NCBI GenBank assembly: GCA_023432025.1 | Contig: JAEYVE010000214.1 | Location: forward strand, 1-20,250 | Direction of reading: 5' to 3' | From: Pseudomonadota bacterium | Lineage (GTDB): Bacteria > Myxococcota_A > Polyangia > Polyangiales > Polyangiaceae | DNA: 20,250 nt | Part shown: positions 1 to 7,334 of the stretch, one piece after another | How positions within the stretch are numbered: position 1 is the first letter of the stretch | Layout: each line of letters opens with the position of its first letter | Notes under the pieces: model-generated | What the model was told of the DNA's origin: nothing | The model's database searches: none | Seen by the model: only the letters and a program-made list of their open reading frames with translations | Program-made: the position numbers and the translations under genes

Positions 1-2
1 CT

Positions 3-1220
3 CTCACGCAGTTCACACGCGCTGGCGCGGCGCTGCCCGAGGCGCTGGCTGCCGCCTACCTCGAGGCGGCGCGTGTCGTCGCCGACGAGCTGGGAGAGTT
101 GGAGCGCGCCGTCGCTCTCATCGAGCACGGTCTCGCTGTGCGCCCCGACGATCTGGCGCTGCGAGTGGAGCTCGCCACGCGCCTCTGCCGCGCGCGCAGC
201 CTGCCGCGGGCGCTCGAGGAGCTCCGTCGTCTGGTGGAGCTGGAGCCGCTGCGCGTGGAGACCTGGCGCGATCTGATCGAAGTGCTCGAGGGGCTCGGGC
301 GCGGCGTGGAGGCGAACCTCGCCATCGGGCCGCTCGTGGCGCTCGGCGCGGGCACCGACTTGCAGCGCAGCGTCTGGAGCTCGCGCGTGCCTCGTCTGGA
401 CGGGGTGCGCGAGGGCAGCTTCGACGCCGACGCGTTTGGCGCGCTGGACGTGCTCGGGCCGTACCGTACGGCGGCGCAGGCCGTCGTGCAGTTCGCGGAC
501 GGCCTGGGCAAGGTCTACGGACCCGGCCTCGAGCGCTTCGGGCTCACGGCGCGCGACAAGGTGAGCAGCCGGGCGCCTCATCCGCTGCGCGCCGTGGCGG
601 AGCGCGTCGCGCGAGTGTTCGGAGTGAGCGACTTCGACGTGTATCCGTCGACCAGCTACGAGGGGCCGATCGCGGTCGTGTTGGCGGATCCGGTCGGTGT
701 CGTGCTGCCGGGCAGCTTCGCGTCACGCACGGAGAGCGAGCAGATTTTCTTGCTGGCGCGCCCCTTCGCCAACATCGCTCGACGCCTGCACGTCGTGGAC
801 GCGCTGCCGGCGAGCGACCTGGCGCTCTACCTGGGCGCCGTGGGACGTACGGTCGATCCCAGCTTTTCCCCGCCGGGGCTGGACGAAGGAGCGCTCGAGG
901 TCCTCGCCAAGCGCGTCTCGAAGTCGGTGTCCTGGCTGGCGCGTGGTCGAGTCGAGGACGCGGCGCGTGCCTACGTGCAAGCGGGCCCAGTGGACGCGGC
1001 GGAGTTCGCTCGTCGCGTGCGCCTCACCGCGTCGCGCGCCGCGCTCCTCTTGGGCGACGACATCGTGCAGTCGCTGTACCTCTTGCGTCGCTTGGAAGGG
1101 GACCTGTCGGGGCTCGATCCAGCGCGCGCCGAGGCGGGGATGCGCACCGTACGCGACCTCTTGCAGGTGTGGCTCAGTGAGCCTGCGTTGGCCGTGCGTC
1201 GCCAAGTCGGCTTGCTCTGA
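3..1220 (+). CDS. C-terminal part of a TPR-repeat protein (5' end outside window)
   Basis: The reading frame is open from base 3 through to the TGA at 1218-1220, so the gene starts upstream of the window; the TTG at 99 is only an internal codon. The first ~110 visible residues are helical repeats of TPR character, with the pattern A-x-x-L-E-x-G-L-A-x-x-P-D-D followed by L-R-x-L-V-E-L-E-P-L-R-V-E-T-W. The rest is an Ala/Leu/Arg-rich helical domain I do not recognise. No signal peptide, membrane span or catalytic motif is visible in this part. Long TPR proteins of this kind are common in Myxococcota and usually act as protein-interaction scaffolds. The gene converges on the small minus-strand gene ending at 1311. 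Function is unknown; that it is a real gene is well supported by the codon bias and uninterrupted frame. Confidence 0.8.
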   Translation, partial: LTQFTRAGAALPEALAAAYLEAARVVADELGELERAVALIEHGLAVRPDDLALRVELATRLCRARSLPRALEELRRLVELEPLRVETWRDLIEVLEGLGRGVEANLAIGPLVALGAGTDLQRSVWSSRVPRLDGVREGSFDADAFGALDVLGPYRTAAQAVVQFADGLGKVYGPGLERFGLTARDKVSSRAPHPLRAVAERVARVFGVSDFDVYPSTSYEGPIAVVLADPVGVVLPGSFASRTESEQIFLLARPFANIARRLHVVDALPASDLALYLGAVGRTVDPSFSPPGLDEGALEVLAKRVSKSVSWLARGRVEDAARAYVQAGPVDAAEFARRVRLTASRAALLLGDDIVQSLYLLRRLEGDLSGLDPARAEAGMRTVRDLLQVWLSEPALAVRRQVGLL

Positions 1221-1267
1221 GCGCGGCAGAGCCCCGGTTTCTCGAAGGGCACACCGTTCGTCGTTCG

Positions 1268-1291
1268 ACCGTTCGGGTCGCGGCGAACGGT
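1268..1291 (+). terminator. Hairpin between convergent genes
   Basis: ACCGTTCG (1268-1275) pairs perfectly with CGAACGGT (1284-1291) around an 8-nt loop. It lies between the end of the TPR gene (1220) and the end of the convergent small gene (1311). There is no real T-run on either strand (only CCTTT follows on the plus strand), so intrinsic termination is a guess from position. Confidence 0.35.
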
Positions 1292-1310
1292 GCGTCCTTT
1301 GCGCCGTTCG

Positions 1311-1580
1311 TCAGCGAGCGCGACGGAAGCACCAGAGCCCCGCGCCGGAGCTCGAGGGGCCCGAGGTGACGAGCTCCCATCCGCGCGCGGCGGCGGAGTT
1401 GGCCTTGACCGTGAGCGCCTCGGCGTTTCCTTCTTCGAAGCAGTAATACGCTTGTTCGCGCGCCGACGAGGCGCGTGACTCGGCCGCATGTGCCGAGGGG
1501 ACGAAGCGACCGCAGACCGCGCCAGCGAGGGCGCCTGCGACGAAGACCAAAACGGCGGAACCAAGCCAGAGTGCACGCAT
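1311..1580 (-). CDS. Small exported protein with GWELV motif
   Basis: An 89-residue protein. ATG at 1580 is chosen because GGAGG lies about 4 nt upstream and because a signal peptide starts exactly there: a hydrophobic stretch at residues ~3-22 is followed by AHA/AES, a good signal peptidase I site near residue 33. The frame stays open to 1949, but that extension runs through the tRNA gene and the terminator and is not coding. The mature part of ~56 residues has two cysteines (YYCFEE and WCFRR) that may form a disulfide, and the motif AARGWELV. That motif resembles the GWELV signature of the DUF4177 family of small proteins. Function is unknown. It is the first gene downstream of the tRNA terminator, so it probably has its own promoter in 1581-1695. 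Confidence 0.72.
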   Translation of the reverse strand: MRALWLGSAVLVFVAGALAGAVCGRFVPSAHAAESRASSAREQAYYCFEEGNAEALTVKANSAAARGWELVTSGPSSSGAGLWCFRRAR

Positions 1581-1694
1581 GTCCTCCGGGTTACTCGCGT
1601 CGGATTCGGGGGTAAACCCGGGCTGACGGCGCAGGCCGACAAAAGCGAGCCGGGCCGGCGCCGCCAACACGCTGCCCGCTGCGGCAGCCGACAA

Positions 1695-1725
1695 GAAAAA
1701 ACCCCGAAAGCTTGGCTTTCGGGGT
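1695..1725 (-). terminator. Intrinsic terminator of the tRNA-Leu gene
   Basis: Read on the minus strand, CCCCGAAAGC (1724-1715) pairs with GCTTTCGGGG (1711-1702) around a 3-nt loop, directly followed by six T (1701-1696). This is a textbook rho-independent terminator. It sits 9 nt past the tRNA 3' end, so it ends the tRNA transcript before the small exported gene. Confidence 0.9.
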
Positions 1726-1733
1726 CTTGGTCG

Positions 1734-1817
1734 TGCGCAGGAGAGGACTTGAACCTCCACGCCCTTGCGAGCGCTAGAACCTGAATCTAGTGCGTCTGCC
1801 GATTCCGCCACCTGCGC
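1734..1817 (-). tRNA. tRNA-Leu, anticodon CAG
   Basis: The 84-nt cloverleaf is complete on the minus strand. Acceptor arms GCGCAGG (1817-1811) and CCTGCGC pair over 7 bp, with discriminator A at 1734. The anticodon stem CTAGA/TCTAG encloses loop TTCAGGT, giving anticodon CAG for the codon CUG, the dominant leucine codon in a GC-rich genome. A long variable arm (CGCTCGC-AA-GGGCG region) marks it as class II, as expected for Leu. The T arm is GGAGG-TTCAAGT-CCTCT. CCA is not encoded (CGA follows) and must be added after transcription. The minus-strand gene upstream ends at 1968, leaving room for a separate promoter. Confidence 0.96.
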
Positions 1818-1865
1818 AGGTGGTCCACGGGGCCGTGCCGTTTGGCCCGACCTCAGGGGGCCCGG

Positions 1866-1894
1866 GATGTACATCACGACCCTACCTCGCGCAA
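1866..1894 (-). promoter_or_regulatory. Candidate sigma70-type promoter for tRNA-Leu
   Basis: On the minus strand TTGCGC (1894-1889) is separated by 17 nt from TACATC (1871-1866), about 48 nt upstream of the mature tRNA 5' end, and is followed by a GC-rich stretch as is common at tRNA promoters. The -10 match is modest. The -10 box is part of the palindrome GATGTACATC (1866-1875). Confidence 0.4.
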
Positions 1895-1967
1895 GACCGA
1901 AGCGCCCGAACCCATCACGGAAGAAGAGCGCGCGCCGAGCACGCCCCAAGCTTGCCGCGTTGAGCGG

Positions 1968-3152
1968 CTACTCGATGAAGCAGTACGCGTGGACGGGCTC
2001 GGTCCCCCAGGTGGCGCAGCCGTCGAAACCGTACTCCGTGCAGTCCAGAAGGAGAGGAGCTCCGCCCACGCACACGCTCAGGGACGTGCCTTCGCACGAT
2101 TCGACGCACTTGTCTGCGTCTTTGGTCGTGCAGCCCGGCGCCAGGCAATAGTCGTCGTTGGAGCAACTCAGGCCAACCTCGCCGCAGTCGACCGCGAGCT
2201 CGTAGCCGTCCAAGCTGCAGCTCGTGAGCGTACCGCCCGAGCACTTCGTCGTGCCTGGGTCCTCGCAAAGTGGGGTAGCGAGGTCCACGCAGTAGGCTTC
2301 TCCCGGCGTGCTTTCGTCGCAGCTCGCTGCGCGAAGCGAGCAGTCCGAGCCGTACCGAACGCCATCGATGCACTCGTACAGGTAGGTGCCGTCGCAGTGG
2401 TACTCACCCGGCGCGTCGTCACACGGAACCCAGCTGACCGCGCAGGGCGGCGTGCCCGATCCCGTGGCACCGACCGCGTAAGGGGAGCATGAGCCCCCGA
2501 AATAGGGGCAGTCCACGACGAAGGAGTAGTCCGAAGAGCCACAGAAGATCGCAACGTCCCCTTCACAGGCCCAGTCGCTCACCGTCGGATCGCAGTAGGG
2601 CTCGGCCTCGGTCACGTCCACGTAGGCCCGCGCGATGCAGGCTTCGATGTCCCTGCACGAGGTTGCGCCGTACGTGCACTCCTCGAAGGCCGAGGCGTGT
2701 TGCAGCCCGTACGTCAGGCAGGAGCTGATGGTGTAAGAGCCGAGTGGATCACACGACGCGCGGTAGACACAGCCGCTGACGAGCCCCGCCGGGAGTGAGC
2801 TCTCCTCGGCCTGGTCGCACTGCGCGGGCGCGCCGCCATTTCCGGGGGCGCTGCCGCCCGTCGACGAGCCACCGGACGAAGCTCCGCCGGACGACCGTCC
2901 TCCCGACGAAGACCTGCCGCCGGTTTCGTTGCCCGAGCCAGCCATGCCCCCCGAGCCACCGGTGCTCTTCGAGAGTTGAGCTTCCTCGATGCCCAGGATC
3001 GAGTTGCAGCCTGCGGCGCCGACGAAGAGGCTCACGAGCGAGACGGCGAGCCACGTTCTCCGGCGATGCGGACTCTGGCGATGCGGACTCCGGCGATGCG
3101 GACTCCGGCAATGCGGACTCCGGCAATGCGGAGCTTTCCCGAGCGCATTCAT
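1968..3152 (-). CDS. Cys-repeat lipoprotein downstream of the kinase cluster
   Basis: A 394-residue predicted lipoprotein. The start ATG (3152-3150) overlaps the TGA of the preceding gene (TGATG), with GGGAG about 8 nt upstream, so translation is probably coupled. The N-terminus is odd: five SPH(C/R)R pentads make a long basic region (residues ~8-31) before the hydrophobic core WLAVSLVSLFVGAAGC, with lipobox Cys at 49. A Ser/Gly-rich linker follows (residues ~61-107). The rest is a Cys-rich domain that ends in four repeats of about 26 residues at ~196-222, 253-278, 304-330 and 353-379, each of the form C-x-G...C-x(8-9)-DC-x(5-6)-C. It probably sits on an outer-membrane surface; the ligand is unknown. 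No homologous family can be named with confidence, though such Cys-rich lipoproteins are typical of Polyangia. Confidence 0.85.
   Translation of the reverse strand: MNALGKAPHCRSPHCRSPHRRSPHRQSPHRRRTWLAVSLVSLFVGAAGCNSILGIEEAQLSKSTGGSGGMAGSGNETGGRSSSGGRSSGGASSGGSSTGGSAPGNGGAPAQCDQAEESSLPAGLVSGCVYRASCDPLGSYTISSCLTYGLQHASAFEECTYGATSCRDIEACIARAYVDVTEAEPYCDPTVSDWACEGDVAIFCGSSDYSFVVDCPYFGGSCSPYAVGATGSGTPPCAVSWVPCDDAPGEYHCDGTYLYECIDGVRYGSDCSLRAASCDESTPGEAYCVDLATPLCEDPGTTKCSGGTLTSCSLDGYELAVDCGEVGLSCSNDDYCLAPGCTTKDADKCVESCEGTSLSVCVGGAPLLLDCTEYGFDGCATWGTEPVHAYCFIE
3061..3135 (-). repeat. Five 15-bp tandem repeats in the lipoprotein signal region
   Basis: Five consecutive 15-bp units of consensus CGGC(G/A)ATGCGGACTC start at 3061, 3076, 3091, 3106 and 3121. 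The units differ at one or two bases, and the last diverges at its end. They are in frame and code, on the minus strand, for SPHCR, SPHCR, SPHRR, SPHRQ and SPHRR upstream of the hydrophobic core of the signal peptide. Because the unit is a multiple of three, copy-number changes would keep the frame. Confidence 0.95.
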
Positions 3153-4216
3153 CAGAAACTCCCTCGCACGACTAGGCGCGCGTCGCTGCCCGTCGTCGTT
3201 GCTCCCACTTGCGTGTTGGACGGCGCGGTGAGCCAGAGCACCACGCCCGTACCCAGAATGGCCGTTGATGCGATGGTGAGCACGGTGGCTGTATTTCCCA
3301 TCGCCAGAGCGTCTTCACGCTTCTTGTAACCGCTGTCTCCACACAAGTTCTCGTTGTGCGCCTGGCAGTCTTTTTTGGAGTCGTCGTTCAACGCAGAAGC
3401 CGAAAGAGCGGCCAAACCACCGAGCACGAGGCCTCCCGCGCCCACGCTGGTGAGCACGATGCCCCAGGTGCGGCGGCTCGAGCCCGTGGCCGCGTCCGCA
3501 CCCGGAGTCGTGACCGGTACGGCACCCGAGGAGGTGGTGGGGGCAGCGGCAGGCTGCGCGCCGGGGGCGGGCTGACCGGGCGGTTGCGAGGCGGCGCCGG
3601 GCGCGGGCGCTGGGTTCGGTTTGAGCGGAGGGATGCGCACGAGCAGCGAGGCGCCGGGCGTCACGCGCACCATGCCGCGCCACGTTTGATGCCCCGGCGC
3701 GCTTGCTTCCAGAATTTGCTCACCAGGGTCGACCGGCAGCGCGGTACCGAGTGACGCTTCCCGCACCTCCGTGCCCCCGCGCGAAACGCGCAAGCCAGCG
3801 ACGGCTGCGTTGGGGGCCAGCTCGATCGTGAGGTGAGGCAAACGCGGCTCGAGCGCCTTGGCTCGCCCGCGCGCGAACTCTTCGCGCTCCACTTGGCCGC
3901 CCTGCTTGGCGAGCGTCGCCGCCTCCAGCCACGTGACCCACGCCGTCGCTGTTTTTCCTTGCTTTTCGTAGCACTCGGCGAGGTTCAGCGCCGTGCCTGC
4001 GCCCGGATCGAGGCGCTGGCTTTCTGCCAACTTGGGGCAAGCCTCGTCGTAACGACCTTCTCCCATGAGTTGACGCCCGCGATTGAAGAGCGCCTCGGAG
4101 GCTGCAGCGTCGGCGGGGCTTACGGCAAAAGCTCCACCGCTCACGAACGAAAGCGTGGCGGCGACCGAGAGCGCACAGCCCCAAGCGGTGATTCGGAAAC
4201 GCGCAAAGCGCTGCAT
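3152..4216 (-). CDS. Exported TPR protein with PEGA-like domain and two TM segments
   Basis: A 354-residue protein. The frame extends to 4321, but ATG at 4216 is preferred: GAGGAGG lies about 7 nt upstream and a signal peptide begins there (basic MQRFARFR, hydrophobic core to ~26, GAFA cleavage near residue 31). Residues ~38-120 form TPR-type helices (ALFNRGRQLMGEGRYDEAC; ALNLAECYEKQGKTATAW). Residues ~125-195 are a beta-rich segment with GEQILEASAPGHQTW, resembling PEGA-type domains. A Pro/Ala linker follows (197-245), then two hydrophobic spans at ~250-272 and ~308-330 joined by a loop with two cysteines. This architecture recurs in myxobacteria next to Ser/Thr kinase genes, as here (kinase stop 164 nt upstream). 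It is probably an envelope partner or sensor of the kinase; that role is inferred. Confidence 0.87.
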   Translation of the reverse strand: MQRFARFRITAWGCALSVAATLSFVSGGAFAVSPADAAASEALFNRGRQLMGEGRYDEACPKLAESQRLDPGAGTALNLAECYEKQGKTATAWVTWLEAATLAKQGGQVEREEFARGRAKALEPRLPHLTIELAPNAAVAGLRVSRGGTEVREASLGTALPVDPGEQILEASAPGHQTWRGMVRVTPGASLLVRIPPLKPNPAPAPGAASQPPGQPAPGAQPAAAPTTSSGAVPVTTPGADAATGSSRRTWGIVLTSVGAGGLVLGGLAALSASALNDDSKKDCQAHNENLCGDSGYKKREDALAMGNTATVLTIASTAILGTGVVLWLTAPSNTQVGATTTGSDARLVVRGSF

Positions 4217-4380
4217 GGGAAAGCCTCCTCGAAGGATAACCGGCCGTTTACCTGGTCGAACGCACGTACACAACTGGAAATTCGGCGCCAGACGAGGGCG
4301 CCCGCATCCTGCCCCTCGCACGGTTCGCCGACATTTCGTCCACGTACCTCGCGCGCTTCGCGCGCCGACTCGGGTGCCCT

Positions 4381-5856
4381 CTACTTGCGATCCGAATACA
4401 GATCGACCGGCTTTTTCGCCGCTGCGGGAGCTTGCTGAGCGGGAGTCGCCGTCGTGGCGGCTTTGCTCGGCGTCTTGGTCGTGGCGGACTTTTGCGGAGC
4501 CGTGGTGCTCTTACTCGTAGGGGCCGGCGCCGCCGTGGCTACTGCTGCCGCCGCCTTGCTCGGCGTTACCTCGGGCTCCGGCGCTTCCGCCGGTGGGGTT
4601 GGATCCGTCGCGGGCTCCACCTGTGTCTGCGCCGTGACGACAGCGCTCGGTTCAGGCGCGGGGGTCGGCGCGGCGGCGCCCTCCACCGCCACCTGACTGC
4701 TTTCCGCGCCCGCCGGCGGAGCCGTGTTCGGCGGCTCGCTCTTGGAGCGCATCACGAGCAGCGTCGCCGTTGCACCACCCGCGACCAGCAAAGCGATGGC
4801 TACGAGCGCAGCTCCAAACGAGGACCGGCGGCCCGAACCGCTCTGGGTTTTGCCCCAAGCGCCTTGCGTGAGCGCTCGCGCCTCTTGGTGCTCCGAGGTG
4901 AGCGCCTCCGCGGGCGCAGCGGTCGGCGCAGGCTCTGGACTGGCGGTGACACCCAGCACGCGACTCACACGATCCACCGAGTGCTGAGCACGCGCGGGCG
5001 CGAACGGACGCAGATCCGCGGCGAGCGCCGCGATGTTCGGATAACGCTCGTCGCGATTTTTGCGCAGGCACGTGAGCAAAACCTGCTCCAGCGCCTGCGG
5101 CGCGTCCGGCCGCAGCTGCCGCAATGGAGGAGGCTCTTCCGTGAGAATTTTGGCGCACAGCTCCGGCAACGTGTCTCCACCGAACGGCACCTGGGCCGTC
5201 AAGAGCTCGTGCAAAATGACGCCGACCGCCCAAATGTCGGCGCGCATGTCCACGTGTTTTGCGGACGTCATTTGCTCGGGTGCCATGTAGAGCGGCGACC
5301 CCATCATCGAGGACGTTTGCGTCATCGACTGATTGGCGGACGTCAGCTTGGAAATGCCGAAGTCGAGCAGCTTGATGGCCGGCGTGCCGTCCGGGCGCAC
5401 GATGCGAAACAGGTTCGCCGGCTTCAGATCGCGGTGCACGATGCCGAGCGAGTGCGCCTCCGCCAGCGCTTCGCAAGCCTGCAGCACGTACTCGATGGCT
5501 TCTTCGATGGGCAGCGGCCCCGTGCGCTCCAGGTACTGCGAAAGATCCGCGCCCTGCAGGTACTCCATGACCATGTAGGGCGAGCCGGACTCGAGCGTGC
5601 CGACGTCCGTGACGCGCGCCACGTACTCCGAACGAATTTTTACCGCAGCACGCGCTTCGCGAGTGAAGCGCGCCACGGCCTCTTGGTTCGTCAGCGCCTC
5701 CGGCAGCAGAAACTTCAGCGCCACTCGCTCGTCCAGCGCTTCATGAATCGCTGCAACGACGACGCCCATCCCGCCTTGTCCGAGCACGCGCTCGATCCGG
5801 TACTTTCCGGCGAGCAGATCTCCCGGGCTCACTTCGGTCAATTTGTCAGTACCCAT
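4381..5856 (-). CDS. Transmembrane Hanks-type Ser/Thr protein kinase
   Basis: A 491-residue kinase. All key motifs are present: Gly-rich loop GQGGMG (26-31), VALK with the ATP-binding Lys48, HRDLKPAN (141-148; catalytic Asp143), DFG (165-167), APE (192-194) and the DMRADIWAVG helix. The activation loop between DFG and APE is rich in Ser/Thr, so autophosphorylation is likely. The catalytic domain ends near 285. A single membrane span (~347-368, followed by MRSKS) leads to a 120-residue tail almost entirely of Ala, Pro, Thr, Glu and Lys, with no PASTA or other sensor fold, ending KKPVDLYSDRK. The kinase is active as far as the motifs show. Downstream in the same direction are the exported TPR protein and the Cys-repeat lipoprotein. 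Start ATG 5856 has only a weak ribosome site. Confidence 0.95.
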   Translation of the reverse strand: MGTDKLTEVSPGDLLAGKYRIERVLGQGGMGVVVAAIHEALDERVALKFLLPEALTNQEAVARFTREARAAVKIRSEYVARVTDVGTLESGSPYMVMEYLQGADLSQYLERTGPLPIEEAIEYVLQACEALAEAHSLGIVHRDLKPANLFRIVRPDGTPAIKLLDFGISKLTSANQSMTQTSSMMGSPLYMAPEQMTSAKHVDMRADIWAVGVILHELLTAQVPFGGDTLPELCAKILTEEPPPLRQLRPDAPQALEQVLLTCLRKNRDERYPNIAALAADLRPFAPARAQHSVDRVSRVLGVTASPEPAPTAAPAEALTSEHQEARALTQGAWGKTQSGSGRRSSFGAALVAIALLVAGGATATLLVMRSKSEPPNTAPPAGAESSQVAVEGAAAPTPAPEPSAVVTAQTQVEPATDPTPPAEAPEPEVTPSKAAAAVATAAPAPTSKSTTAPQKSATTKTPSKAATTATPAQQAPAAAKKPVDLYSDRK

Positions 5857-5966
5857 GGCGGATGGACGGCGCTGGTCGAACGACGCGCATCCAAGCTCAC
5901 GAGAGCAGGGATACGTGCGAGCCGCTTCCCGGCGAGCCTAAACCGCCCGGCGTCGAGCGCCAAGCG

Positions 5967-5980
5967 TGACATTGGCGTCA
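5967..5980. promoter_or_regulatory. Small dyad TGAC-N6-GTCA in divergent intergenic region
   Basis: TGAC (5967-5970) and GTCA (5977-5980) form a short dyad 7 bp before the larger palindrome at 5987. It may be a second protein-binding site in the kinase/ATPase divergent region, but four-base arms are weak evidence. Confidence 0.3.
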
Positions 5981-5986
5981 TGGCGC

Positions 5987-6004
5987 TGTCGGGAACTCCC
6001 GACA
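5987..6004. promoter_or_regulatory. Perfect 18-bp palindrome, candidate operator
   Basis: TGTCGGGA (5987-5994) and TCCCGACA (5997-6004) are perfect reverse complements around AC. It lies in the 176-bp region between the divergent kinase and ATPase genes, 28 bp before the GTG at 6033. It is not followed by T on either strand, so a binding site for a dimeric regulator is likelier than a terminator. The regulator is not known. Confidence 0.5.
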
Positions 6005-6032
6005 CGGCACGCCTTCGCGGTATCGTGGCCGT

Positions 6033-6905
6033 GTGACCAGCCCGAAGACCATGCGCGACACGGGGCCCGTCCCCTTGAGGAATCGCCAGATCGACATCAC
6101 CACGCGCATGGGGGCGCTCACGCCCACGACTCCGACGGGTCTGCGAGGCTTGGACGAGCTCATGGGGGGACTCCGCTCGGGCACGTTGCTTCTCCTCGGA
6201 TCCGCTCCAGGCGACGGCAAGACGGCGCTCTCGCTGTTTCTTTCGTACATGGCGGCGCGCTCGGGCGCGGCCGTGCTCTATGCCAGCGCCTCGCTCGACG
6301 AAACGGAGGTGATGGCGCGCCTCGCGGCGCGCGCGCTGCACCGCGACTGGCCCGACGCCAACACCCCCTACGGCCGCATTTGGTCCGGACAAGCCTGGCA
6401 ATCCGCCGACACACGCGGCCCGCTGACGCAAGCCGTAGAAACGGTGGTGAGCAAAGTCGGTACGCGTCTGCACCTGTACGGCGCGAGCGCGTTCGAACCC
6501 CTCGAGCGCATCGGTGACCAAGTGGCGCAACTTTGGGGACGCTACGAGCGCGTGGTGCTCGTCATCGACGACCTCGAGAGCTTCTCGACCGACGCCAGCC
6601 TGCCCAACGAAGACCTGGCGAGCCGCATGGTGCGTCTCGGTTACGGTCTGCGCCGCATCGCCGACCAAGGATGCGCGGTCATCGCCACGGCGCTTTCGGC
6701 CCATTTGAGCGGCGCGCTCCCCGCCGCAACACAAGCCGCGGACCTCATTCCGCCTCCCATCGACGTGGGCCTCCCCGTCAACGCTCCGCCCGCGCTCGGC
6801 GTGCGAGCGCTGGACCTGCGCCTCTTCAAAAACCGCGTCGGGCTTACGGGCATCGTACCGCTGTGGTTCGTGGCCGGCGCCGCCCTCTTCCAAGAACGCA
6901 GTTAA
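6033..6905 (+). CDS. Stand-alone DnaB/RadA-like RecA-fold ATPase
   Basis: A 290-residue P-loop ATPase. Walker A is GSAPGDGKT (56-64), Walker B VVLVIDD (174-180). Around them are features of the DnaB helicase C-terminal domain: TGLRGLDELMGGLRSGTLLLL before Walker A as in DnaB, RadA and KaiC; YASASLDETEVMARLAAR, matching the 'SLEM' helix; and FKNRVGLTGIVPLWF near the C-terminus, matching the DnaB 'KnRnGptG' motif. The DnaB N-terminal domain is missing; only ~35 residues precede the ATPase core. Either GTG 6033 or ATG 6051 could be the start; neither has a strong ribosome site. It may be a replication or repair accessory, or a KaiC-like regulator; the substrate cannot be told. No adjacent same-strand partner gene is present. 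Confidence 0.82.
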   Translation: MTSPKTMRDTGPVPLRNRQIDITTRMGALTPTTPTGLRGLDELMGGLRSGTLLLLGSAPGDGKTALSLFLSYMAARSGAAVLYASASLDETEVMARLAARALHRDWPDANTPYGRIWSGQAWQSADTRGPLTQAVETVVSKVGTRLHLYGASAFEPLERIGDQVAQLWGRYERVVLVIDDLESFSTDASLPNEDLASRMVRLGYGLRRIADQGCAVIATALSAHLSGALPAATQAADLIPPPIDVGLPVNAPPALGVRALDLRLFKNRVGLTGIVPLWFVAGAALFQERS

Positions 6906-7067
6906 CGCGTTTCCTCTCGGCGCCGTCCGTCACAGCCCGTCCGCTCCCGCGGAGCGCCGAGCGCGCCTCCGTGCGCTTTCGCCAAAGAGCGCATTCGACG
7001 CGTTTCCTCTCGGCGCCGTCCGTCACAGCCCGTCCGCTCCCGCGGAGCGCCGAGCGCGCCTCCGTGC
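6905..7067 (+). repeat. 70-bp perfect direct repeat, period 93 bp
   Basis: Bases 6905-6974 and 6998-7067 are identical over 70 bp, separated by 23 bp. Each copy contains a short hairpin (CGCTCC-CGC-GGAGCG). The first copy begins on the last base of the ATPase stop codon. The repeat is non-coding in any credible frame. Confidence 0.95.
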
Positions 7068-7334
7068 CGCGCAGCGTGACGTGCGACGGGCTCAGACAGA
7101 CAACGACGCTGACCAATGCGCCAGGGGAAACACGTCTCCGTACGCGCCCCCCCAACCGACGCTCGATGGCCGCGAACGCAGGGCGCCGCGTCCAGCCTCC
7201 ACGACTCTGCGAGCGAAATGGGGGCGGCGACGCCCGCTTCACAATCGGGTCATCGGCGCGTTGCGCTAACGAAATGCCCAGGAAATGGCCGGCTTCAACG
7301 GCGCACGAACTGCCTGCAAACGGTCATCATTTCG
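7068..7334. other. Non-coding region, no gene seen
   Basis: No open frame here shows a credible start, ribosome site or protein pattern. The only structure I see is a 9-bp inverted repeat, AACGAAATG (7268-7276) and CATTTCGTT (7328-7336), whose right arm overlaps the -35 box of the next promoter. Confidence 0.5.

Noticed and set aside
697..1446. Plus-strand 249-codon frame overlapping the TPR gene end
   Set aside because: Arg/Ser-rich out-of-frame shadow that runs across the end of the TPR gene without a ribosome site.
3061..3135. CRISPR-like array
   Set aside because: Units are 15 bp, contiguous without spacers, and in frame within a coding gene.
4432..6036. 534-codon plus-strand frame opposite the kinase
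   Set aside because: Shadow of GC-rich kinase codons; product is Arg-rich and patternless.
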